Source: Chaenocephalus aceratus (lineage: Eukaryota; Chordata; Actinopteri; Perciformes; Channichthyidae). Taken from it: a stretch of 64,000 bases of DNA. The notes below the pieces were generated by a model. The model ran no database searches and was not told where the DNA came from. It saw only the letters and a list, made by a program, of their open reading frames with translations. The position numbers and the translations under genes were made by a program. Position 1 is the stretch's first letter, and every line of letters starts with the position of its first letter. Below are positions 24,091-34,900 of this stretch, one piece after another. The stretch is from positions 39,282,592 through 39,346,591 of the forward strand of contig CM043789.1 in NCBI GenBank assembly GCA_023974075.1. The letters run 5' to 3'.

Positions 24091-24705
24091 ACCCTCGTGA
24101 CCAAAATATTTGACGGCGCTGATTGGCTGAAATTATGTTTCGGCGGCACAGTTTACTATTGAGACTTTTGCAACGTGCTGGTTGCTGCTGTTTGGCTCGG
24201 GGGCTCCGCCCGGTAATGATAAACTAATGCCACGCACGGGCAAGGCCAGGCAGGAAACATGTGATTTATCAGTAACTTTAGACATCGTAACACAATTTTA
24301 AACGAGATGTTATTGTAGATTATACATTTTAGTGATACCAATTGTATGATATTTACCTTGTTCATTAAAAATAAAAATATAAAATATATATTTTTTTTTA
24401 ATATTTTTTTTTTAATATTTTTTTTTGTATGTGGGAAGAGGTGGGGCGGCGCCCCTAGTGCCCCTATGGGCCGGCCGCCACTGACGGACACTATAATTTA
24501 CATTAAATCTGTTCAATCTGAATTTACTTTAAAATAAAAACATCTATATTGATTCTGAGACTTCTACATCCAACTCACAGGTGTAACCTTGCTTTGAGAA
24601 AAAAGATTATTAATTTAACCCTTTTAGAAGAGAAGATATGGTCATTTGTTCTGGGAATGTCATTTTCGAGCCTGAGACCTGAACAACAGGCTCAGGGCTT
24701 AACAG

Positions 24706-25352
24706 AGTGCTAAGAAGTGTTTGAATTTTAAATCCAAAGGAATATTTTCCCCAACAAGTAGAACGGCGCTGGGATGAAGGGAAACAGAAATGTTAAAAGA
24801 CAGTTTATTTGGCAACACCACAGCGGACTCTCCTCAGGGGTTGAGAGCAAAAATGTAAACATGTTGAAACATTGATCACTGAGCATCAAGCTGCATATTT
24901 GAAGATATACATTTGAATCACAGACACATGTAATCACTGACTATTATGACCAACAACAATCAGATATATTTTACATGTAATCATATAACATTATAGCAAA
25001 ATAGATTGAAGATTCACATTTAATGGACATAAAATACATATTTACAAGATAAACCACATTCTCATCTGAGTGAAACACTTTAAAATCACACAGCATTTAG
25101 ATGAATTTCTGAAAACATTTCACAAAATCATTTGTTTCATGAACATCCTTAACTGAAATATAAGCAGTGCACCAACTTTAATGCAAATGGAATGTCCATT
25201 TCATTATACGTGTTAATTATTTCGAGAAAATATCCTGATGAATATTGTGCTGTGGCTCCTGAATACAATTTTTGACTGAGAAACTAAGAAACATTGCCAC
25301 TTAGGCAAACAGTGTTGTGTGCAAATGCTAAGGTCAATGCTGTCCCAAACAG
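24706..25352. other. intergenic sequence, no gene recognised
   Basis: AT-rich; no domain-bearing frame, RNA gene or paired termini seen. Confidence 0.45.
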
Positions 25353-25360
25353 GTCTGACC

Positions 25361-26072
25361 CGGGCCCGGCACCACGAGGGGCCAAAAGCGGGCATTGCCC
25401 CCTCAGTTGTATTCTTTGCCCCCTCACTTTGAGCATCATTCATCCATCAAAAAGTACAATAAATGTCACAATTATTAAATAACTTTAAATAATTATTTTC
25501 CCCAATTCACGTATGTTTCGATCAGATATGTGGGCAGGCAGTCAAGCAACGTGTAAAAAAGCCTCAACCCCAAGTGAGCTCGTTTTCCGGGCAAAGTCCC
25601 CGTTTTCGGTGGGTTTTTGAATGTGCGTTAAAAAACTTAGAGCAAGGGGAAATAAAACGTTACATGTCAGTAAAAACAGAGTAACAAGAGGTTTATCAAT
25701 TCTTAAATGTCCCCTCCTCGACTCCTATCCTCGAGACTTAGTCCCGCCCACAGGAGATGCGAGCGGAGGACTGAGGAGGGGAACCGAGGAGAGAGGAGGG
25801 GAAGCAGCAGGCGCTTAGAGAAATGAGAACTCCTCTCCTCTGAGCGGTCATTTTAAAGAGACGTCCATTAATGATGACAGAAGGCACAGCAGCCCTCTGT
25901 CTGATGGACAGATGTGTTCATGACCACTTATATATTTACTTTGATTCATTCACAGTGCGGTATAATGAGACAATAACAGGCTACAGATGCGGACACGCAC
26001 ACACACATATATATTTATATAAATATATACAATTTCAGCCCCCTCAGTCATTTCATCCTGGAGCCGGGCCTG
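25361..26072. mobile_element. hAT-like MITE with GGCCCGGC ends, copy 1
   Basis: Begins CGGGCCCGGCACCACGAGGG and ends GGAGCCGGGCCTG. Flanking sites GTCTGACC (25353-25360) and GTCTGAAC (26073-26080) match at 7 of 8. Subterminal GCCCCCTCAG stretches lie at both ends. A longer relative in the opposite orientation is at 52776-55495. It contains a nested block with TCCCCTCCTCGACTCC and AGAGAAATGAGAA, also present in copy 2. No coding sequence. Confidence 0.85.
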
Positions 26073-26612
26073 GTCTGAACAGTAAAGTCGGTGCATTCTC
26101 TTCAATGGCCACGACTAAAAAGTGGTTGAAAAAACATGTCAGATTGTATACAGTAGAAGTCAGTGAGAATATGACACGACTTCTTAGTTGATTTAATACA
26201 TATGTAAACATATTTTACTCATGAGTTTATGGTCTCAAGTGATAGCTCGGTGTATACTTCAAGCCTCATTTTGTCAATAAGGATCCCATTTAGAGTACAA
26301 TAGACATAAAGAAGGATATGCTTTATTGGGTGGCTACCCTGAGGTTAACGAGATGCTACCACGTTGTCAGGTTTGGGTGTTCGTCCCCGTTTCCAAATGT
26401 TAACCCGGTCACAATTTGTTTTCAGCGCATTAATTGTAACATTGTCTTGTTTAGTGTCCGGTTGAACTTGCTTCCCCCCTCCTTTGACACTTACGGTTCC
26501 TTCTTTTTATATACTGTCTTTGGAGAGGAGCAGGGATTTCTGGTATGAAGAAACCGAGAGAGGTGACCTTGATGAACGCCACAAACATAAACTTGTATGT
26601 CTATGTCCAACC

Positions 26613-27061
26613 CAGTCTCACGGCATTTCGTGTTATAGTCGCGAATTTCATTTCATCTATTGATTCGTGTTCACCAACACGATTTTCGCATTGCTTTCGT
26701 GTCACACAGAACGATTTTAAAAGCAATGTATTTCTATTGGTAGTATGTCTCGTGCCTGCACGTCTTTTTGTCCGGTCGGGTCTTGGAAGACCAGAAGCTG
26801 TGTGGTTCACAAAAACATTTTCTATCCCTTTTATTTTAAATTGTATAATGTCGGAGTTTTTTTGCCGTCCGCGAGGAAAATAAATGGGGCAAAGAGCCTC
26901 AGAATACTGAAATCTGTATTTTTTTAAATCTGTTGTTCCTTCTAATTTGTTATTATTTACATTGGTTTTAAAATCGTTCTGTGTGACACAAAAAAATTGC
27001 GAAATCGTGTTGGTGTCAATAGATTCATTTCGTGACTATAACACGAAATGCCGTGAGACTG
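26613..27061. mobile_element. MITE with about 115-bp terminal inverted repeats
   Basis: The ends CAGTCTCACGGCATTTCG and CGAAATGCCGTGAGACTG are exact inverted repeats, and complementarity extends with minor differences for about 110-115 bp on each side (TTATAGTC..., CACCAACACGATTT, GTCACACAGAACGATTTTAA). The spacer is about 220 bp. No clear target-site duplication. The length and long arms fit a fold-back-type MITE. Confidence 0.85.
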
Positions 27062-29022
27062 TGTTGCTATGTCAGAGTACATGCAGATGTTTAGTAGGTA
27101 TATTGATAACCATGTTAACCATTTTAGTGTAGGTGTGTTTTTATGCTACCATCTGCTACTTACAAATAAACATACATGAGGCTGAGCCAGTGATTCACCA
27201 CCACCAATACATCCAATGACACACTTAATCCAAACAAGATTACTGAGCAATTGTTATAAAAATAACTTCAGATAAATAAACGTAAAGCAGAATGTGTTTC
27301 TTTGAAGAGAATGCTAGCTATAAAAACACATGTTGGCACAATGGCACTGGCAGCAGGGTGGGAAATATCTCTGGAACCATCTGACCAGTATAATATTCAT
27401 TTGTATATAATACAATAATTATAATGTACTATATACCCGGGCTTCTCAACATTTGAAAGGTATGGCGTTATCTGAAATTCTCAAAAGACCACCTTCCTAA
27501 ATAAATAAGGGAAAAAACACAATATGTCCCAAAAAAGGAGAACGAATAAACTGAGCAGTGAGTATGTGTTATGCTCCTGTGAGCTCCAACTATCGTATTC
27601 AATTATTAATCGAAATGTAATGTATTCAGGGTCATATCTACTTGGATATTTTACTCGCGTTCAATTGTCTCCCATATTAATATTTCATTAAAATATATAT
27701 ATACAGTATTTAGCATTCAGAGAACGTTGGATACACGTTTTCTCTACCTGATGTGTCACGTTGCTGATACTTTTATTCAACTTTTATGTATGTGAACTCG
27801 CAAATGTATAAAAAGAGACCAGCGGCAGCCAAGAAAAGCTGCAATAAATGACAATTGGACAATTAAACTGTTAAAGAAATACAAAACCAACCTTTCCATT
27901 TTTGTAGGTTCTAATCAGACACTAAATCTATTTGCAAGAGAATACTCTCGCCACTAATGCATATTGAATTGACCATTTTAAAATGTAACTGTATTACCTA
28001 AACCTTTTTTTGTACAATAAACTGCCCCCATCCAGCGAGTGATTGGTCAAAAATTGACAACGTTGAGTGCATCAACCTTATGCAATGTTCTCACTTATCT
28101 CAATCTCAAAATGATTGTTTCATGTAAATGACCTTTTAAGCACCAATGCTATATTAGTTTGAAAATTAGCTGCTTACAAAAAGAGCCCAGGATGTAGAAC
28201 CCTTGTTTATCCTATTTTACCTGAGAACCCAAATGACCTTGCTCAACCTTATGTCTCGAGAGGCCAATTGGAAAAGCTCCTGGTGCTCCCAATGCTCATT
28301 CAGAATATGGCTGAGGCTGATGGGAATAGTTGGTAAAAAGATATGGAAAAATGTAAGATTGACCTCATGATGCAACAAAAGAAAAAGTCAGGGATCACCA
28401 ACAAGTATTACAATTCATCCCCTTGGAACCATTCATGCATTCAACAGTTGTGAGGACATGTCACTCAAAACCACAAAACCACAAAATGTCATCTTCATAT
28501 TGACAGGAGAAGAAAGGTTTGGAGATCAATAGGATTCATCCTCAGGGAACCATGAATGCCATGTATCTTTTGTAACGATTGAGATGTCAACATGATTCAG
28601 TGGATATGGGAAAACTTTGACCTGCTGGTAGCGCTAAAGAAATCAGTCAGCGTATTCTTCTTCTGGAAACCTGAATGTCTGTACACAAAGTAATGGGAAT
28701 CCATCCAGTCGTGTCAGTCTGGACCAAAGTGGTGGAACAACCAATGGATAAACCACCATCTCTAGAACCACACCACTAGCATGGTTATCAAAAAAAAGGT
28801 AAAACGTTCAATGTTTTTAAAGAATGTGTAAAGTAATACCGACTTGATAGCAAGTGTTCCATTCTAATATCCCTGTAAAAGAATGATTGTGTGTGTTTTA
28901 CTTCAAAAATATTGTCTCACTATAATATACTGTAACTACACTGACGTCTTCTTCACACTTATTAGACAATGACAATACCGTAAGTCTTTCTTGTGAGAAA
29001 ACCATGCCGTCCTGACGTGAGT
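27062..29022. other. intergenic sequence downstream of the V2-type receptor gene
   Basis: AT-rich sequence with no domain-bearing frames. It presumably includes the receptor's 3' untranslated region just below 29023, but I cannot place a convincing polyadenylation site. Confidence 0.4.
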
Positions 29023-30960
29023 TTAAGAGTCCGAGGGGTCCGGACGTCTGCTCTCTGACAGACTCTTGAGGCTGATGTACAGGGAGCTGACCATGGTGGC
29101 CTCCTCCTGGATGGACTCCTTCAGGTCGGGCTGACCCGCACACATCAGGGCCACCAGGGTCTTTGGCAGCTTCCCGCTGAACAGCAGGTAGATGACGGGG
29201 TTCGCACAGCTGTTCAGACTGGCCAGCAGCATCAGGATGGTGAAGGTAGCAGCTGGAAGAAACAACAGAAGTACAATATTTAACTTTCCCTGTCATTCCT
29301 TTTGGAGGTAACATTTTAATTGCGATTACATTTGCAGTTCTGTATGAGGGAGGGAGGGAGGGAGGGAGGGAGGGAGGTGTAAACAATTGGCAACACTCGG
29401 TTTTTGGCACTGTACATATTTGCTATGATGTTGAAGAGAAAGTCAAATAAAGTTTTACGAAAGATTCTCTGGGGCAGACTATACATTTATGATTGTTTAA
29501 GACATAAGAGAACATATCTGTATATATAGTTAAAAATCCTGAAACACGGCAAGAATAAATATCAGTGCACACATTGTGAAAGAGATAAGGACATCAGAAC
29601 AATAAAGTGTGTTGTACTGTGTTTGGTGAATGTTTTATTTGCCAGTGGCAAAGAAAGAAAAAAGAAAGGAAATACATGGACAATAAAGTATTCTGTATCT
29701 GAAAAGTATGTTCAAAAATAAATACAAAAGCTGGTTTAGCTATATATAGCCTACAGCTTATTCAATATGTCTGGCTACCAACATATTTAATATTTGTTCA
29801 TGTTGTGAGATACCAAACCCTGTCCTTTTTCTCCGAGCAGGTGCCTCCTTTTCTGAACCTTCCCCAATGTATTCCACATTAATACTGATGATAACTTATT
29901 AAAACTCTCATTGGGTGTACAGCAGCGGAAGTCAATCAGATAGTGATATTTGGATTTCCTCATATTTCATAATGGGATATCTCTATTGATTGAATCATCT
30001 TTACTTTGTATCCTCATGCCTTGTCTTGTGTCTTTTACCTGTAGCCTACCAAAAACGAAATAAATGTTGTGAGATCCAAACCCCTGTCCTCTTACTCTGA
30101 GTGGGCGCCTCCACGTCCCACACGGACCAAAGCTGCACGGTGAAGAAAGGCGCCCAGCAGAGGATGTAAGCGAACACGATCACCACGGTCATCTTCACCG
30201 TCTTGACCCTCGCTTTAGACACTCCCGCCACGCTGCTGGCCCGCGAGGACAGCGGCTTCCTGACCTTCCCTGCGCCCCGCTGCGTCTTCATGTGGAAGTT
30301 AATGTACACAGTGCGGCAGATGCGCACCTGACACACGATCACCAGGAGAATGGGCAGCACGAATATCACCAGAGTGGTCCACGTCACGTAGGCTCTGGGA
30401 CCCCACGGTTTAATGAACTGAGCCCAGCAATCGTACACACCGGGCGCCACCTCCACCCGGGAGAAGATGAAGATCTGCGGGAGGCTACCGATGAGAGAGG
30501 CGCACCAGGCGGCGCAAATTGGCCCGTTCCAGCGTGCCCTGTGCCGCTGGAAAGTCACCATGGGTTTGCAGATGGCTTGATATCTGTCTATCGTCATCAC
30601 TACAATCATATAAGTAGATGCAAACATCCCGACCACCTGCAGGTACTTCACCGCGCGACACAATACGTCCGGTCCCACGAAGCGGTCAGTGATGTCCCAC
30701 ATGAGTTGCGGGCAAACTTGGAAAAATGTGACCACAAGGTCGGCGACGCACAGGTGGAGGACGAAGACGCGCATCCTGGAGAGCTGCTTCCTCCGCTTCC
30801 ACAGCACCAGCAGCAGCCCGAAGTTTAGGATCCCCGCGGTGATGAAGATGATGGACAGGAGAACTATTTCCACCCGAGCCAAGCGCTCATCCCGCGGATC
30901 ATCGTCAGAGAGTGCGTCCTCCAAAGTGATGTTACTGATGTTTACAAAGAACCAAGACAT
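29023..30960 (-). CDS. avpr2-like: arginine vasotocin/vasopressin V2-type receptor (GPCR)
   Basis: Two coding exons, 30960-30096 and 29252-29023, joined at CAGA|GTAAGA and TTCCAG|CTGC (phase 1), give 364 residues. The receptor binds vasotocin-family nonapeptides at the plasma membrane; V2 members couple mainly to Gs/cAMP. Visible: two N-glycosylation sequons (NIS, NIT) near the N-terminus; seven membrane segments; [18 protein letters not shown] in TM3, close to mammalian V2; DRYQAICKP after TM3; a second-loop Cys in [18 protein letters not shown] in TM6; NPVIYLL in TM7; a Ser-rich tail. The 842-bp intron before TM7 is at the position conserved in this family. Only one tail Cys is seen for palmitoylation. 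It lies 1 kb downstream of TRNT1, same strand. Linkage to TRNT1 may point to the V2B branch, but that is inference. Confidence 0.92.
29340..29377. repeat. (GGGA)n microsatellite in the receptor intron
   Basis: About nine GGGA units within the single intron of the V2-type receptor, some 90 bp upstream of the exon-2 acceptor on the gene strand. Confidence 0.9.
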
Positions 30961-31180
30961 GCTTAAAAGTAGCCTTTATAAACCATTACAGGGTAATCCA
31001 GATGAAGTGGGGCATTTCAATTAAAAAAATGATAAGCAGGCAGCCTGGACTATGACTTTAAATATGACATTAAAAGGGAAATTCGTTGAAAAAAATCGTT
31101 ATGGCCGTTTAGTGGTAAAATGACACATGTTGAGAGTCTCCAGGCAGAGAGTACACTAGGTAGGAAAGGAGAGCAGAGGG

Positions 31181-31187
31181 CTTTATA
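31181..31187 (-). promoter_or_regulatory. candidate TATA box of the V2-type receptor gene
   Basis: TATAAAG on the minus strand about 220 bp upstream of the receptor ATG, inside GAGATATAAAGCCC. A transcription start near 31155 would give an untranslated leader of roughly 195 bp. The CA microsatellite begins 37 bp upstream. Motif inspection only. Confidence 0.35.
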
Positions 31188-31222
31188 TCTCCTCTTCTCT
31201 GCAGGAGGGAGGAGCAACCTCT

Positions 31223-31439
<217 letters not shown>

Positions 31440-31440
31440 C

Positions 31441-31620
31441 TTATCCTAACCTTAACCATAACCTTATCATGCCTAACCCTTAACCTTACCCTAAACCTAA
31501 CCAAGTCTTCACCCTAAAATTAATGATTCCCCTCATGGGGACCTCCAATTTGTCCCCATAAGGGAAGCCAGTCCCCACACGTGACTATGTAAACAGATGT
31601 AGGTCCCCACAAGTATAGTA
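31441..31620. repeat. degenerate (CCTAA)-rich block and GTCCCCA minisatellite-like segment
   Basis: Contains CCTAACCTTAACC and TTACCCTAAACCTAACC, loosely like TTAGGG telomere repeats but irregular, then GGGGACCTCCAATTTGTCCC and GGTCCCCACAAGTATAGTAA. This composite next to CA repeats is a frequent fish satellite-like motif. Confidence 0.6.
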
Positions 31621-31644
31621 ATGCGAGACCACACACACGACCAC

Positions 31645-31675
<31 letters not shown>

Positions 31676-31989
31676 ACAATCACCATTTCAGTCTTTTCAA
31701 TGAAAAGTACAACCTATTTATCGAGCATGTTCTTTTCAGAAATGAGGAGAAAAACCAAACTTATATATCAAATTATATAAAAAGCCGTTTCTAGTGATCT
31801 CTTTATATGGTGATGAGAACACAATAGGGCTACTTTAGAATGAAATCAGCAGCTCTGATCGTCAGAATTCTTGTCGTGTCTGTTTTTCTCAAACTAAAAC
31901 GTCTCAATCAATACCCTTGAGAGCACAATTACAGCAGCCAAACCAATATGGTGCGTCAGGACAAAAGCACGTCCACTTTCCTCCTCAAA

Positions 31990-34900
31990 TCACGACTTCA
32001 CGTGACTGAGGAGTTCATCTTTGTCCATCTGATAGCCGCTCTTCTTCCAGACGTCACGGAGGTCCTGTAAGGTGGAGCCGATCTCCTTTCCCGACGTGAT
32101 GCCCATCCTCCGGAGGTCGTGTCCGTTAACGGGGAAGCGAGGGACGGACCACCCGCTGAGCTCCGCATGCAGCTTCTCCTCACCCTGATACTTCAGCAGC
32201 TCACACACTTTACTCTGGGTGTCCAGCTCTCGACTCTGAAAAGACACATCTGAGTTAAAGGTCACCTATTATGCAGAATCCACTTCTTCATGTCTCTTCT
32301 ACATCAACATGTGTCCCCTCTTCTCCATGTCTCTTCTACATCAACATGTGTCCCCTCTTCTCCATGTCTCTTCTACATCAACATGTGTCCCCTCTTCTCC
32401 ATGTCTCTTCTACATCAACATGTGTCCCCTCTTCTCCATGTCTCTTCTACATCAACATGTGTCCCCTCTTCTCCATGTCTCTTCTACATCAACATGTGTC
32501 CCCTCTTCTTCACGTCTCTTCTACATCAACATGTGTCCCCTCTTCTTCATGTCTCTTCTACATCAACATGTGTCCCCTCTTCTCCATGTCTCTTCTACAT
32601 CAACACGTGTCCCCTCTTCTTCATGTCTCTTTCTACATCAACATGTGTCCCCTCTTCTCCATGTCTCTTCTACATCAACATGTGTCCCCTCTTCTTCATG
32701 TCTCTTCTACATCAACATGTGTCCCCTCTTCTTCATGTCTCTTCTACATCAACATGTGTCCCCTCTTCTTCATGTCTCTTCTACATCAACATGTGTCCCC
32801 TCTTCTTCATGTCTCTTCTACATCAACATGTGTCCCCTCTGTAAAAAGAGACTCAGAAAGTTTCAGGAACAAAGATTCTCTCTCTTTTTGATCCATTTCT
32901 ATAAAAACCTGTCTGAAAATGAGCTGATCAGATTTTGGCCACTTGATGATGTCATAACGATGTGTTGTCTTGTGTAGCCATTAGCCAATCAGCAACCAAG
33001 GTAACCCCCCCCCCCCCCCCCCTTATCACCTGAATCTCCTCTAGAGCACCATTGTGTTCTTTGTAACCAAATGTCTCTCAGAGGGGCGTGGGGAGGGGCT
33101 CCTTATTTTCATCTAATGTAACAGACAGAGAATCAGCACTTTGGAAACAGGGCTGAAACAGAGGGGATTATGGGTAATGCTGCCATGATCTGTTTGGTGT
33201 TTCAGCCAATCAGAGACAGGCTCTGTATATATCTGAGACCTGTAATATATTGATGAAAAGCAGTATAATAGGGGACCTTTAAAGCCCCTGTCAGATTTAA
33301 AGTACTTCCTATCAAATTATAAGCACTATTAAAAAAGGGGGAAGTTGGTAAATATTTATTTAGAGTTCAAGACTCTTCTGATTTGTTTCATCAGGACTTT
33401 GTGGGCGTGTTTGATTGGATTCGATTGGCAGCAGCTGTCGTACTATTCTGAACAAAATATTCCTAATTGTTTCACAGAAATGTATGACATCTCCTTTTTT
33501 CCCCACTTCTAACACAAAGCAAAGCAAACGGCGTGTAGATATTTAAAAACCCACTTTTCATTCAGAAGTGGGCGATGGGTGGAAACTGTCCGGCAAGATG
33601 AAGGAAGCGAGTTACCGAGGTGTGTTTCCTGCATTCAAAGTGGGCTGGAGTCACAATGATGTTCCCGTGTGGTTCAGTGGCTGATTGAAGGACTTGATTA
33701 TGTGTGTCCCCTGGGGAGAGCGGCACACATTTCCCAAGAGCGCAATGTCCCAAAGTGAAGTCTTCAAATTGATCTCGTTTGTCTGACAGACAGTTCAGAA
33801 CGCGAACGTGCTTTGTACAGGGAACATCATAACATGCCCATTTAATCTGGAACCTGTTAGGTTTGCACACGCTGCCTTTTCTTTCACGGCCATCGAACAT
33901 CGGAACATGCTTCCAGCCGAGTTTAAGAAGTGCACTGACTTCCACTATTTTCCCCACGGTGCAGGAAAATGGACGCTGAGCAGCATTACTCTGACTGTAT
34001 TGTGAAATGTTAGATTCAATTAATTGTAACATTATAGTTGTGCTAGTATTTATATGTTATACTTCTGTACTTTGATCTGTATTAAGTGTGATAGACACTA
34101 TGAAGTGATTTCTCCTTGCATTTCAAGCTAATTATTAGAGGACATAAAGCCCTCTGCTATTGTTAGCAGTCACTTCATCAACTGGCACATCACTACGCTG
34201 ATGAAAAGTCGTGCCTGATAAGAATATGGTAGACCAATCAATTGTTCTGTTAAGTGTCCAAACCATAAATCTCTCCTGTCTTTTTTACAACACCACACAT
34301 GTACACTGAGCATGGGCTTGTTTCTACAGAGGATGCTCAAACTCACGTCGATGATGAAGTCAGTGAAGGGCTTCAGGCTGTCCGGCTCCTCTCTGCTCTT
34401 GCACAGCTCCTGTCTGTATCTGACCAGGAACAGAGCCAGGGTCTTCTCCTCCTTGGACACCTTCAGCCGGAGGTCCATCCTCTCCACCTCCTCCGGGCGG
34501 CGGAAGAGAGCAGCCAGGACGGTCATGGGTTTGGGAGAGTGGTCTTTGGCTTTCTGCCACACTCGCTTCATCTCCTCCACGTTGCCATCTGGAGGCAAAC
34601 CTGAGGAGCAGCAGACGTGACTTTAACAAGTACAACAACACAGAATACTACATGTTGCTGCTGGTCAAAAGCCGAAGAGTCTTAATATCCTTGTAGAAAT
34701 CGTCAGTGGTGACGAAATTACTTGAGAAGACTTCAACAATCAAGAGGCATTGAATCATGTCTGCCTATGACTAATCCCAGAGTTCACATAAGTCAAGGGG
34801 CACTGATGAGAGAGAAAAAGAGCCAGAGCGTCCACAGCGGGGAATAAACAAAAGGGCAACCATGGCAACCATGCCCGGGAAGTCTTCTTCGCTGATTTTG

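Larger units (their letters stand above)
21758..24483. mobile_element. hAT-like element inserted in the TTAA element
   Basis: Terminal repeats CAGTGGCGG (left) and CCGCCACTG (right). Flanking 8-bp target duplication ACGGACAA (21750-21757) and ACGGACAC (24484-24491), 7 of 8 matching. No transposase frame is recognisable. It is interrupted by a second hAT-like element at 22246-23605. The right part is AT-rich with long T runs (24380-24425). Confidence 0.85.
20794..24705. mobile_element. TTAA-target DNA element, copy 2, carrying nested hAT insertions
   Basis: Left flank TTAA at 20790-20793, then CCTGTTCAGCCCGAGAG. The right end at about 24705, in reverse, is CTGTTAAGCCCTGAG. The left (20794-21750) and right (24490-24700) portions align with the 5767-6918 element, including TCATTTGTTCTGGGAATGTC near the right end. 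Removing the hAT element at 21758-24483 leaves about 1.2 kb, the length of copy 1. The right TTAA target copy is not clear. Confidence 0.8.
32259..33278. mobile_element. TTAA-flanked MITE in the last TRNT1 intron
   Basis: Flanked by TTAA at 32255-32258 and 33279-33282. Ends AGGTCACCTATTATGC (left) and, in reverse, AGGTCCCCTATTATACTGC. 1020 bp, over half of it a 37-bp tandem array (32285-32840). Right part contains a poly-C run and CCAATCAGAGACAGG. Related ends occur in the fragments at 19980 and 56094. It lies 20 bp upstream of the TRNT1 exon-7 acceptor on the gene strand. Confidence 0.85.

Noticed and set aside
30292..31024. Open frames of 111-178 residues on the plus strand opposite the receptor
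   Set aside because: They are antisense shadows of the V2-type receptor exon, with no domain.
31441..31505. Interstitial telomere repeat
   Set aside because: CCTAACC-like units are irregular and never form consecutive CCCTAA hexamers; it is better seen as part of a CA-linked fish minisatellite.
32285..32840. Regular repeat considered as a CRISPR array
   Set aside because: Units are head to tail without unique spacers, and the sequence is vertebrate.
32271..32977. Three overlapping open frames of 180-220 residues with [12 protein letters not shown] repeats
   Set aside because: They are products of a 37-bp tandem repeat inside a MITE in a TRNT1 intron; a unit not divisible by 3 keeps all frames open.
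34299..34641. Plus- and minus-strand frames overlapping TRNT1 exon 6
   Set aside because: Alternative-frame shadows of the real exon.
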